From Paraburkholderia sp. D15 (GTDB taxonomy: Bacteria > Pseudomonadota > Gammaproteobacteria > Burkholderiales > Burkholderiaceae), in contig NZ_CP110396.1 in assembly GCF_029910215.1 (NCBI RefSeq), forward strand, positions 1,178,001-1,242,000: a DNA stretch of 64,000 nt, read 5' to 3'. Below, piece after piece: positions 28,020 to 36,213 of the stretch; positions within the stretch are counted from its first letter, which is position 1; each line of letters begins with the position of its first letter. The notes below the pieces were generated by a model. The model had not been told where the DNA came from. It saw only the letters and a program-made list of their open reading frames with translations, and did not search any database. Position numbers and translations under genes: made by a program.

Positions 28020-28161
28020 GAGCCCCTTCTCCTTTCCCGGCATTGACTGGCAACCATACGTCGTCAGGCAGGAATAGGCAAGAATCGGGGCGGTTTGGGT
28101 ATTCAGATCGCTGCAGGCCCAGCGCCATAATCGTCTCCAGTGTTTTAACAGGAGCACACAC

Positions 28162-28941
28162 ATGGCAACCGAACACGCAGACGTAGCAGGGAACAAAATC
28201 GCCGTCGTCACTGGCGGCAGCCGCGGCATTGGCCGCAATACCGTGATCTCGCTCGCCAAACGCGGCGTACGGTCGATCCTGACCTTCCACTCGAATCAGG
28301 CAGAAGCGGACAAGGTGGTCGCGCTCACCGCGGATCTAGGCGCACCCGCCATCGCGCTTCAACTCGATACGGGCAACGCCGCCAGCTTTACGGATTTCAG
28401 CGATCGATTGGCGCGTGCATTGGCCGAAATGACCGCGCAGCGTTTCGACTATCTAGTGAATAACGCTGGCACGTCATCGGCGGCATCGCTCGCGACCGGT
28501 ACGGAAGCCGAACTCGATCTACAGTTCGGCGTGCATTTCAAGGGCGTTTTCCTGCTGACGCAAACGCTGCTGCCGTTGATGAACGACGGTGGCCGCATCG
28601 TCAACATCTCGTCGGGCCTTGCGCGCGTGGCGATGAATGGCCGCGCGATTTACGGCCCCATGAAGGCGGCGGTCGAATCGCTCACGCGTTACATGGCACT
28701 CGAACTTGGCCCGCGCAGGATTGCGGTGAATGTCGTGGCGCCCGGCGCTATCGCGACGGATTTCAGCGGTGGCGTGGTACGCGATAACCCCACCGTCAAC
28801 AAGATGGTCGCCGATCATACGGCGCTGGGACGCGTCGGCGTGCCGGAAGACGTCGGTCCGGTTATCGCGGGACTGCTCTCCGACGAATTCGGTTGGGTCA
28901 ACGCTCAGCGGATCGAGGTGGCGGGTGGAATGCAGATTTGA
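28162..28941 (+). CDS. Short-chain dehydrogenase/reductase
   Basis: Classical SDR of 259 residues. The cofactor loop is TGGSRGIG (residues 17-24), NNAG is at about 100-103, the catalytic Ser is at 150-151 and the catalytic pair is Y164 and K168 in YGPMK. Oxidises or reduces a small alcohol or carbonyl with NAD(P). AGGAG lies nine bases before the ATG. Divergent from the AraC gene at 28019. Confidence 0.9.
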   Translation: MATEHADVAGNKIAVVTGGSRGIGRNTVISLAKRGVRSILTFHSNQAEADKVVALTADLGAPAIALQLDTGNAASFTDFSDRLARALAEMTAQRFDYLVNNAGTSSAASLATGTEAELDLQFGVHFKGVFLLTQTLLPLMNDGGRIVNISSGLARVAMNGRAIYGPMKAAVESLTRYMALELGPRRIAVNVVAPGAIATDFSGGVVRDNPTVNKMVADHTALGRVGVPEDVGPVIAGLLSDEFGWVNAQRIEVAGGMQI

Positions 28942-28953
28942 GCGATGGGGTGT

Positions 28954-28989
28954 GACGGCTCCGCGGCATTGAAGCGCCGCGGGGCCGTC
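28954..28989. terminator. Strong hairpin between convergent genes
   Basis: A 14-base-pair GC-rich stem (GACGGCTCCGCGGC with GCCGCGGGGCCGTC, one wobble pair) around an eight-base loop, between the convergent SDR and lysR genes. It could end transcription from both sides, though neither flank has a clear T-run. Confidence 0.45.
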
Positions 28990-29015
28990 TGCAATCCGCT
29001 TTGCTCCGGATCGAT

Positions 29016-29915
29016 CTACACGCTCCGTGAAAACCGCTGCCCCAATTCCCGCAACCACGCCAGAAAAATACCAATAGCAGGATCGCCGAGCCGCGCGTGG
29101 TGCACGTAGCTGCAATACCGCCACGCGGGCAACGCGGGACCGTCGAACGGAAACACGAGACGTCCTTCTTCGACGTCGAGCGCGACCAGTGCGGTCGGCC
29201 CCATCGCGATACCGAGGCCGTCGATCGCGGCCTGCAACGTCAGATAAAAATGATCCAGCTGCTGTGAATTGCGCGGCACGAGCCGCGGCTTCCCGCACGC
29301 CGCGAGCCATTCGTCCCACAGCCCGGGATAAGTCGCCGTGTGCAGCAGCGTGTGATGCGCGAGGTCCGACACGCGACGTAGCGGATGAACCTCCAGCACC
29401 TTCGGCGAGCACACCGGCAACCGCACTTCCGACAGGAACTCGCTGACCACATACCCCGCCGCCTTCTGCTCGCTGCCGCGAATCGCCACGTCGCATTCCT
29501 CGCGCAGTTTTTCAATCGGCTCGTCCGATGTCGTCAGCCGGACTTCCACTGCCGGGTTGGTCAACTGAAAACTGGACAGTTGCGGCAGCAACCAGCGCAA
29601 CGCAAAAGTGGTCGGCGCATTGACCCGGATGATCTGCTGGCGCGTGACGCGCAACTGTTCGTCGGTGGCGAGCGCGATGCGGTCGAGCGCCGCCGATATC
29701 TCCGACAGATACACGCGCCCTTGCGCAGTCAACGCGACGCGCCTGCCACGACGCTCGAACAGATCGCGGCCGAGCCACGCCTCCAGCTGCCCCACCTGCC
29801 GGCTGACGGCGCCATGCGTCACGCAAAGTTCATCGGCGGCGGCCGAAAAACTTTCGAACCTGGCGGCGGCTTCGAATGCGCGCAACGCGTTCAACGGCGG
29901 CAGGCGACGCGGCAT
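29016..29915 (-). CDS. LysR-family regulator, GcvA type
   Basis: Protein of 299 residues. It starts MPRRLPPLNALRAFEAAARFESFSAAADELCVTHGAVSRQ, the characteristic opening of the GcvA/AmpR/TrpI branch, with the helix-turn-helix in residues 20-60. The ligand domain includes LRWLLPQL near residue 105 and CDVAIRG near 140. Divergent from the purA-like gene with 156 bases between, so control of that gene is possible. Confidence 0.88.
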   Translation of the reverse strand: MPRRLPPLNALRAFEAAARFESFSAAADELCVTHGAVSRQVGQLEAWLGRDLFERRGRRVALTAQGRVYLSEISAALDRIALATDEQLRVTRQQIIRVNAPTTFALRWLLPQLSSFQLTNPAVEVRLTTSDEPIEKLREECDVAIRGSEQKAAGYVVSEFLSEVRLPVCSPKVLEVHPLRRVSDLAHHTLLHTATYPGLWDEWLAACGKPRLVPRNSQQLDHFYLTLQAAIDGLGIAMGPTALVALDVEEGRLVFPFDGPALPAWRYCSYVHHARLGDPAIGIFLAWLRELGQRFSRSV

Positions 29916-30071
29916 GCTGCAATTCCTATGTGAGTTTTGCTGACAAATAAGTTGAGTTTATATCGATTTTCGTGATCGTGCCGAGCCTCTATATTGACCA
30001 CGTTTCGCGGCGGATCGGGTTCACGATCTGTTCGATTTTGTCACCAGGGTTCAACGCATCAGGGAGTCGGT

Positions 30072-31376
30072 ATGTCGAATGTTGTCGTGGTTGGCGCGCA
30101 GTGGGGCGACGAGGGCAAGGGCCGCATCGTGGATTGGCTCGCCGAGAAGGCGGACATCGTCGCCCGCTACAACGGCGGCCACAATGCGGGGCACACGCTT
30201 GTCGTGAACGGTCAGACCTACAAGCTCGCGCTGTTGCCCAGCGGAATCGTGCGCGGCAAGCTCGCGTTGATCGGCAATGGCGTCGCTGTCGACCCCGAGG
30301 CGCTGCTGGCGGAGATCGACCGCATGAGCGCGCTAGGCGTGCGCATTACGCCGGATGTATTGCAGATTGCCGAAACGGCCACGCTCGTGCTGCCGATCCA
30401 TCGTGCGATCGACGCTGCTCAGGAACGCCTGCGCGCCAAACCGCTCGGCACCACGTTGCGCGGCATCGGTCCGGCGTACGAAGACAAGGTCGGCCGCCGA
30501 GGCTTGCGAATCTGCGATCTGGCCGAGCCCGAACTGCTCGCGCAAAAACTCGACGTGCTGCTCGAACATCACAATGCCTGGTTTCGCGGACTCGGTCTCG
30601 AACCGTTCGAGCGTGAACCGCTGTTGAATGCATTGCTCGACCTCGCACCGAGAATCCTGCCGTTCATGGGACGCGTCTGGGAACAACTCGACGCAGCCCA
30701 TGCCTCGGGCAAACGCACGGTATTCGAAGGCTCGCAAGCGGTGATGCTCGACGTGGACTGGGGCAGCTATCCGTATGTGACGTCGTCGAGCACCGTGGCT
30801 GCCGGCGCGGCCAGCGGCACCGGCATCGCGCCGTCGCGCCTCGGGCAGGTACTGGGTGTGAGCAAGGTCTACGCGACGCGTGTCGGCGAAGGACCGTTCA
30901 CCTCCGAGGTGGACGGCACGCTCGGCGACGTACTGCGCCAACGCGGCGGCGAATATGGCGTCAACACCGGCCGGCCGCGCCGCTGCGGCTGGCTCGATAC
31001 CGTGCAATTGCGTCAGAGCTGCAAGGTCGCCGGCATCGATCTGCTGGCGCTGACCAAACTGGACGTGCTCGACGGTTTCGATTCGATCTATGTGTGCGTC
31101 GCTTATGAACTCGACGGCCGGCGGATCGATTACATGCCGTCCACGTATGCGGAGCAGCAGCGTCTGAAGCCGGTGCTCGAACGCTTTGATGGTTGGGAAG
31201 GCTCGACGCGGGGCATTCGTTCGTATGACGCGCTGCCCGCCCAGGCCGTCGCGCTGATCGAGGCGATTCAGCGGGAAACGGGGGTGACGGTGTCGATGGT
31301 GACGACGGGGCCTGAGCGCGATGAGGCCATTGTGCTGCAGTCGCCGTTCGGTGAAACGGATCATGTGGCGCGCTGA
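30072..31376 (+). CDS. purA: Adenylosuccinate synthase (PurA family), probable paralogue
   Basis: Protein of 434 residues that joins IMP and aspartate using GTP, the first step from IMP to AMP. The P-loop is GDEGKGR with D13 and K16; H41 lies in NGGHNAGHTL; LRGIGPAYEDKVGR near 130 and TGRPRRCGWLDTVQLR near 300 are the IMP and Arg loops; TKLDVLDG is the guanine-binding segment. All expected active-site residues are present. It stands alone beside a divergent LysR gene rather than next to hisZ or hflCK, and several segments differ from usual beta-proteobacterial PurA, so it may be a second copy. AGGGAG precedes the ATG. Confidence 0.9.
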   Translation: MSNVVVVGAQWGDEGKGRIVDWLAEKADIVARYNGGHNAGHTLVVNGQTYKLALLPSGIVRGKLALIGNGVAVDPEALLAEIDRMSALGVRITPDVLQIAETATLVLPIHRAIDAAQERLRAKPLGTTLRGIGPAYEDKVGRRGLRICDLAEPELLAQKLDVLLEHHNAWFRGLGLEPFEREPLLNALLDLAPRILPFMGRVWEQLDAAHASGKRTVFEGSQAVMLDVDWGSYPYVTSSSTVAAGAASGTGIAPSRLGQVLGVSKVYATRVGEGPFTSEVDGTLGDVLRQRGGEYGVNTGRPRRCGWLDTVQLRQSCKVAGIDLLALTKLDVLDGFDSIYVCVAYELDGRRIDYMPSTYAEQQRLKPVLERFDGWEGSTRGIRSYDALPAQAVALIEAIQRETGVTVSMVTTGPERDEAIVLQSPFGETDHVAR

Positions 31377-31504
31377 GCTGTCCATTGTTCTGCTGCATCC
31401 GGAACGGCTTCGATGATACAAACGAGCCGTTAAGCAGCAATGGCGCGATTTGAGGGTTTTATTTAAACTACGTCACCACCCCTGAGTGACCGGTTAAGTA
31501 GCTC

Positions 31505-32455
31505 ATGACACATCGCGTTGGATTCTTCGTTTGTCACGGCCACGATGCGCTCGATCTGGCCGGACCGCTTTCGGCTTTCAATCAGGTGGCCGCAGCCGCC
31601 GGCCGCTCGCCTTATGCCCTTCATGTGATCTCGCAACCGGGCGGCCCGGTTATCGGCAATACGGGCCTGCCGATCGAGACGAAGCCCGTCGGTAGACGTA
31701 CTTTCGACACCGTTATCTTCGTCGGCGGCACTATCGCGCCGATGCAAACGGCGGAAAACGTCATGGCTGCCACGCGACTGGCCGCCAGAACCTCGCGGGT
31801 CGCAAGCGTGTGCACCGGCGCGTTTCTGCTGGCGGAAACCGGCATGCTGGAAGGACGCAGAGCCACCACGCATTGGCAGTACACCGCGCAATTGCAAGCG
31901 CGTTTTCCCCGCATCAAGGTTGTCGGCGACAGCATCTACACAATGGATGGGCACGTCTGGACGTCGGCAGGCATTGCCGCGGGCATCGATCTGGCGCTCG
32001 CCATGATCGAACGGGATATGGGCTCGGACGTCGCGCGGACCATCGCCAGATTTCTGGTCGTGCCGTATCGTCGGCCGGGCGGTCAGTCGCAGTTCTCCGC
32101 GATGTCGCAAATGGAACCCGAGTCGGACCGTATCCGCATCGCGCTGAATTTCGCGCGGGAGCATCTGACTGAAGCACTGCCGGTCGAGCGACTGGCGGAA
32201 GCCGCGAGTTTGAGTCTGCGTCAATTCGGCCGCGCATTTCGGCGGGAAACCGGTGAAACGCCGGCGAAGGCAGTCGAGCGCTTGCGCGTCGAAGCCGCGC
32301 GATTGCGCCTTCAGGACGGCAGCGAGCCCATCGAACAGATCGCGCTCGCCGTGGGATTCACCGATCCGGAGCGGATGCGCCGAGCTTTCGTCAAACTGCA
32401 CGGACATCCGCCGCAATCGATCCGGCGCGCGAGTCGATTGAACGGCGAGCGGTAA
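31505..32455 (+). CDS. GlxA-family transcriptional regulator (DJ-1/PfpI plus AraC HTH)
   Basis: Protein of 316 residues. Residues about 5-170 are a DJ-1/PfpI-like domain with VCTGAFLLAETGMLEG (nucleophile-elbow Cys near residue 102) and RRATTHW; residues about 215-305 are the AraC double helix-turn-helix with VERLAEAASLSLRQFGRAFRRETGETP and VGFTDPERMRRAFVKLHG. The sensor domain is thought to bind a ligand rather than catalyse. Genes around it include a second DJ-1/PfpI protein on the opposite strand. No clear ribosome site is visible. Confidence 0.9.
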   Translation: MTHRVGFFVCHGHDALDLAGPLSAFNQVAAAAGRSPYALHVISQPGGPVIGNTGLPIETKPVGRRTFDTVIFVGGTIAPMQTAENVMAATRLAARTSRVASVCTGAFLLAETGMLEGRRATTHWQYTAQLQARFPRIKVVGDSIYTMDGHVWTSAGIAAGIDLALAMIERDMGSDVARTIARFLVVPYRRPGGQSQFSAMSQMEPESDRIRIALNFAREHLTEALPVERLAEAASLSLRQFGRAFRRETGETPAKAVERLRVEAARLRLQDGSEPIEQIALAVGFTDPERMRRAFVKLHGHPPQSIRRASRLNGER

Positions 32456-32487
32456 CCGAATGAATGACCTCGACGCACCGATGTGTT

Positions 32488-32949
32488 TCAGTTGCTCGAG
32501 CTACTCCACATGTCCCGGTGCAGTTTCCACACGCCACCCTGCTTCACGAAGATCAGGATCTGCTTGCCGCGGAATTTGACGTTGCCACGCTGATCGCGTA
32601 TTTCGGCATCCGAGACTTCCGTCATGGCCTTGCCGTCGCCATAGAATTCTTCGTTGCTGAAGGACAAGATATCAGGCGTGGTTTCAGTGTGCCCCTTCGT
32701 GAAGTACTCGGTAATTGCGTTAGCGCCAATGATTCTCTCGCCACCGGGCGGCAAAAGCGCACCGTCTTCCGTGTACAGGCGTCCGATCGCCTTATAGTCG
32801 CCTCGGCCAAAGGCTTCTGCCCATCGCGTGTTTTCGGCCTTGATCGCCACTTCGAGCGAATGCTGGCCATGAGTACTCGCCGAAACGTCGAACGCTGCAA
32901 GAGAGAGACACACTGCCAATGCAGCAACGTAAAGATGATTTCGTCGCAT
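32488..32949 (-). CDS. Exported NTF2-like protein (DUF4440/SnoaL type)
   Basis: Protein of 153 residues with a signal peptide ending near VSAS (residues 1-25), then a single NTF2-like cone fold: NTRWAEAFGRGDYKAIGRLYTEDGALLPPGG and a C-terminal KQILIFVKQGGVWKLHRDMW. Such domains bind small molecules or act as isomerases or dehydratases; no catalytic site can be assigned. Same direction as the Tat-exported DJ-1 gene downstream of it on the other side, 105 bases apart. Confidence 0.8.
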   Translation of the reverse strand: MRRNHLYVAALAVCLSLAAFDVSASTHGQHSLEVAIKAENTRWAEAFGRGDYKAIGRLYTEDGALLPPGGERIIGANAITEYFTKGHTETTPDILSFSNEEFYGDGKAMTEVSDAEIRDQRGNVKFRGKQILIFVKQGGVWKLHRDMWSSSSN

Positions 32950-33054
32950 TCAATGATTTCCAGTCGTCAATGGTGACGCGAAAGACAGAGCGCCACACCT
33001 GCTTGCTGCAGGTGCGGCAGATACTGTCCTGTCAGTCGCGGTTCTTTTTCGAAG

Positions 33055-33909
33055 TTACCGAACGCCAGGCAACGCAGCGAGTCCTTTGGTCGCACCGGGC
33101 AATTTCTCTTCGACCATTGCCAGGATTGCGGGCGGCGCACTTCTCGGATGACCGGAGTGGTACGGCGGATCCGGATCGTATTCGATCAGGAGTTGCGCGA
33201 ATTCCGCACTTTGCGCGCCTCTCAATCTGGCGGCGACACGCAGCGCGAAGTCGATCCCCGAGGTCACACCGCCGCCGCTCATGAAGCGGCCATTGTCGTC
33301 CTCGACGAAACGGTCGGGAACGGGAATCGCGCCATACAGCGCCAGCTTGTTGACGAAGGCCCAATGGCAGGCGCTGCGCTTGCCGTTGAGCACACCCGCT
33401 GCGGCGAGTGCGAGCGATCCTGTGCAAACCGATGTGATGAACTTCGCGCTCTCGGATAAGCGACGAATCTGCGCAAGATACTCCGGCCGCATGGCCGCCC
33501 TCATGTCGGCGCCGCCGGGCACCAGAATGAGGTCGGCCTTGGCGATATCCGCCAGCCGCTCGGTCTTGCCGTACACGACGCCAAATTCGAGCGTCACGGG
33601 ACCGCCATCGACACTCGCATAGCGAACGGTCGTGTTAGGTATGCGGTGGAATACCTCGCTCGGGCCGGCAAAGTCGAGCAGCGTCCCGCCGGGATAGACG
33701 GCGATGACGATGTTGAGCGGATCGTTCGGCGACAGCAGCGGCGCGCTGTCCGTGTCCGCTAAAGCGGGTGTGTTGTGGCCAAGCAGTACGCCGCCGCCGA
33801 GGATGGCGCCGAGCGTAGCGATGCTTCCCAGTTTCAATACGTCGCGGCGCGAACGGACTACGTCGGCTGATCGCCCTTCGGCGGGATGATTTTCGGTGTC
33901 GTGTGTCAT
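33055..33909 (-). CDS. Tat-exported DJ-1/PfpI family protein
   Basis: Protein of 284 residues. The N-terminus carries a twin-arginine signal (RSRRDVLKLG followed by a hydrophobic stretch, about residues 18-50). The rest is a DJ-1/PfpI domain related to isonitrile hydratase: IVIAVYPGGTLLDFAGPSEVF, DLILVPGG and FITSVCTGSLALAAAGVLNGKR with the nucleophile-elbow Cys. Export of this domain by Tat is uncommon. Start at 33909 with AGGAA upstream; the ORF extends 32 residues further but that part lacks a ribosome site. Same strand as the SDR gene upstream. Confidence 0.85.
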   Translation of the reverse strand: MTHDTENHPAEGRSADVVRSRRDVLKLGSIATLGAILGGGVLLGHNTPALADTDSAPLLSPNDPLNIVIAVYPGGTLLDFAGPSEVFHRIPNTTVRYASVDGGPVTLEFGVVYGKTERLADIAKADLILVPGGADMRAAMRPEYLAQIRRLSESAKFITSVCTGSLALAAAGVLNGKRSACHWAFVNKLALYGAIPVPDRFVEDDNGRFMSGGGVTSGIDFALRVAARLRGAQSAEFAQLLIEYDPDPPYHSGHPRSAPPAILAMVEEKLPGATKGLAALPGVR

Positions 33910-33943
33910 TGTGATGTGTTCCTGTGAAACGCGAGACGATGGC

Positions 33944-34690
33944 TTAAAGCTGCGAAGCGCCGCCATCGACGACCAGTTCGGTGCCGACGACATAGGAAGA
34001 TTCATCGCTGGCGAGATAGAGCGCGGCGTTGGCGATGTCTTCCGCCTTGCCCAGATGCCCCACTGGAATAGCCGTGGCGAACTCGGCTTTACGGCTGCGA
34101 ACCCACTCGTCGGGCATGCCCCATTTGCTCATCAGTGGCGTGTCGATTGCGCCGGGGGCGATCGCATTGAAACGGATCTTGCGGTCCAGAAATTCGTAGG
34201 ACCAACTGCGGGCAAGCGACCGGACGGCGGCTTTTGCCGCCGCTGTCAACGAGATGCCGTGCGCGCCGGTCTGCGCGACGAAAGACGTATTCAGAATGAC
34301 CGATGCGCCCTCGCGCAAATGCGGTAGCGTCGCCTGGATCGTGTGCACGACGCCCTTGACGTTGATGTCCATGATGTCGTCGTACAGCGCGTCGTCGATG
34401 TCGTTGAGTGCGGACGGGAAAGCGCGGCCGGCATTGGCGAATACGACGTCCAGGCCACCGAACTTCTCTTTTATCTCCGCCGCGATAACCTTCATATCGT
34501 CGAGAGAACGGACATCGCCTTTGAAAGCGAGCGCGTTTTCGCCGAGTTCAATCCTCGTGCGCTCCAATGCGGCGGCATCACGCCCTGTCACCGCTACCCG
34601 CGCGCCTTCCGCGATGAAAAGCCTGGCGGTCGCGAGACCTATTCCGCTCGTACCGCCGGTGATTAAAGCCGTTTTGTTCTTCAATCTCAT
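33944..34690 (-). CDS. SDR-family protein with the catalytic Tyr replaced
   Basis: Protein of 248 residues with the SDR cofactor loop TGGTSGIG (residues 11-18), ANAG at 85-88, and Ser at 136 in NTSF. The active-site YxxxK motif reads TAAAK (T149, K153): the catalytic Tyr is Thr. The C-terminal VVGTELVVDGGASQL is otherwise canonical. Either chemistry is altered or the protein is a non-catalytic SDR. AAGGAA precedes the ATG at 34690. It reads in the same direction as the Tat DJ-1 gene 34 bases after it, so the two are probably one operon. Confidence 0.85.
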   Translation of the reverse strand: MRLKNKTALITGGTSGIGLATARLFIAEGARVAVTGRDAAALERTRIELGENALAFKGDVRSLDDMKVIAAEIKEKFGGLDVVFANAGRAFPSALNDIDDALYDDIMDINVKGVVHTIQATLPHLREGASVILNTSFVAQTGAHGISLTAAAKAAVRSLARSWSYEFLDRKIRFNAIAPGAIDTPLMSKWGMPDEWVRSRKAEFATAIPVGHLGKAEDIANAALYLASDESSYVVGTELVVDGGASQL

Positions 34691-35017
34691 CTCGTGTTCC
34701 TTTTTTGCGTCGCGATTGATCGAGTGGCAGGCCCCAAAGCGCAAACGCTTCGAGGCACTGCTTTTAGCCCGATGTCGCCGGCAATTATGGAAGGGGGAGC
34801 TAATGGCGCAAAGGTCTTATAACCCTCAAAAAACGCCATTGAAAAAAAGACGGCTTTTTTACGAGTAACGCGTGGCGAGAAAGAACGTCTTGAACGTCAC
34901 TGAACACATCGAGCAAGCCGCGCGCGGCGCGTTCGCGAGACAGCAACGACAACGCCGGCAAAGATCCGTTTAATCGTGGACAATCACACGGGATCAATGT
35001 GCTCAACGGGAACCACC
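34691..35017. other. Intergenic region with a 21-codon ORF
   Basis: About 330 bases between divergent genes. It holds one notable small plus-strand ORF at 34803-34868, 21 codons, Lys/Arg-rich, with GGGGGAG three bases before its ATG. An A-rich then T-rich stretch at 34836-34861 could pair as a weak hairpin. The ORF could be a leader peptide or a chance feature. Promoters for both flanking genes must be here. Confidence 0.35.
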
Positions 35018-35629
35018 ATGGACTATGTGACGACTTTGCTGACGCTGGCTGGTGTATTGCTACTGAGTGTGGCAAGTCCCGGACCTAACTTCGTCATCGT
35101 CACGTCGACGGCCGTCGCGTCGCGGCGTGCCGGCGTGGCGACCAGCATCGGGCTGGCCGCCGCTTCCGCCACATGGGCATTGATTGCGACTGCGGGACTA
35201 GGTCTGGTGCTCTCGCACGTGAGCTGGATCGACACCGTGCTCAGAACGGCGGGCGCAATCTATCTGATCTGGCTTGGCGTCAAGATGATCGTGACGGCGC
35301 GTCGGCCATTGGTTGTCGAGAACAAAGCCGTTACGTCCGATTGGAATGCCGCGAAGAAAGGCTATTTCGTCAGCATGACGAGCCCGAAGTCGATGGCGTT
35401 CTATGGCAGCGTGTTCGCCCTTCTCGTCCCCCCTCATGCGCCGATGTGGTTCGGGGTAACGCTCGTGGCGCTTGCCGCAGCTATTTCATTGAGCTGGTAC
35501 GGCGGCCTTGCATTGCTCGCATCGCAACCTGCTGTCAGCCGTCTGCTGGTTCGTCGCAAAGCCACACTTGAAGCGACGGCAGGCGTGGCGCTGGTGGCAC
35601 TAGGCGGTCGTATGCTTGCTTCGCGGTGA
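35018..35629 (+). CDS. LysE/RhtB-family amino acid exporter
   Basis: Inner-membrane protein of 203 residues with about six hydrophobic segments. VLLLSVASPGPNFVIVTSTAV near residues 13-33 is the family's signature, followed by GVATSIGLAAASATW and AGAIYLIWLGVKM. Members export amino acids such as lysine, homoserine or threonine. Start at 35018 with ACGGGA upstream; an ATG at 34976 is unlikely. Convergent with the Rrf2 gene. Confidence 0.9.
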   Translation: MDYVTTLLTLAGVLLLSVASPGPNFVIVTSTAVASRRAGVATSIGLAAASATWALIATAGLGLVLSHVSWIDTVLRTAGAIYLIWLGVKMIVTARRPLVVENKAVTSDWNAAKKGYFVSMTSPKSMAFYGSVFALLVPPHAPMWFGVTLVALAAAISLSWYGGLALLASQPAVSRLLVRRKATLEATAGVALVALGGRMLASR

Positions 35630-35683
35630 TCGTCGATTGAGTCGTTCAGGTGTGACGGGAGAAGTATTGCGTCGTGAGCGTTC

Positions 35684-36130
35684 TCATTCGGCCTTCTTTT
35701 TCGGCTTGCGTTGCCTCGACGACGTGACGTCGCGCGCGATCTCCGAGAGTCGCGTCTCTCCCAGTAATTCAAGTAAAGTTTTTTCCGCTGCATCCAGCGC
35801 CGCGCCGATATGGCGGTTCACCGCCGCTTCCACCGGGCAAGTGCGATTGTCGTCCGCAACGCTGATGACAAATGGCTCGGCGTGGCCGATCGCCTCATAG
35901 ACGTTTCTTACCGTGAGGTCGCCTAGATCGCATGCAAGCGCCCAACCTCCGCCAGGCCCACCTGTTGAATTGACATACCCCGCTTCGCGCAATGCCGCCA
36001 TCGTTCGGCGAACGAAGGCAGGGTTCGTGTGCAACATCAGCGCGATTGTTTCCGACGTGGTGGCGCCGCCACGAAGATGCATGTGGATGAGAACGTGCAG
36101 AAGTCGAGCCAGTCGAGTATCGCGTTGCAT
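35684..36130 (-). CDS. Rrf2-family transcriptional regulator
   Basis: Protein of 148 residues. The winged helix spans about residues 5-80 (LLHVLIHMHLRGGATTSETIALMLHTNPAFVRRTM, then GPGGGWALA). Only two Cys (one near 66, one near 98) are present, so it lacks the three-Cys cluster-binding set of IscR/NsrR and is closer to the non-cluster YwnA/YwgB-like branch. The C-terminus is Lys/Arg-rich. Divergent from the epoxide-hydrolase-like gene. Confidence 0.87.
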   Translation of the reverse strand: MQRDTRLARLLHVLIHMHLRGGATTSETIALMLHTNPAFVRRTMAALREAGYVNSTGGPGGGWALACDLGDLTVRNVYEAIGHAEPFVISVADDNRTCPVEAAVNRHIGAALDAAEKTLLELLGETRLSEIARDVTSSRQRKPKKKAE

Positions 36131-36141
36131 GATCGGGAATA

Positions 36142-36155
36142 TTGTAAATGTGCAA
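36142..36155. promoter_or_regulatory. Candidate operator between rrf2-type and hydrolase genes
   Basis: The imperfect palindrome TTGTAAATGTGCAA lies 12 bases upstream of the Rrf2 start codon in the divergent intergenic region, in locally AT-rich DNA. Rrf2 proteins commonly bind such sites at their own promoters; assignment is by position. Confidence 0.35.
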
Positions 36156-36213
36156 CTTTTGATGTTACGCTATCTCCGCGTTTCCGTGCACAATCATTTT
36201 CGCCAGGGCAACC

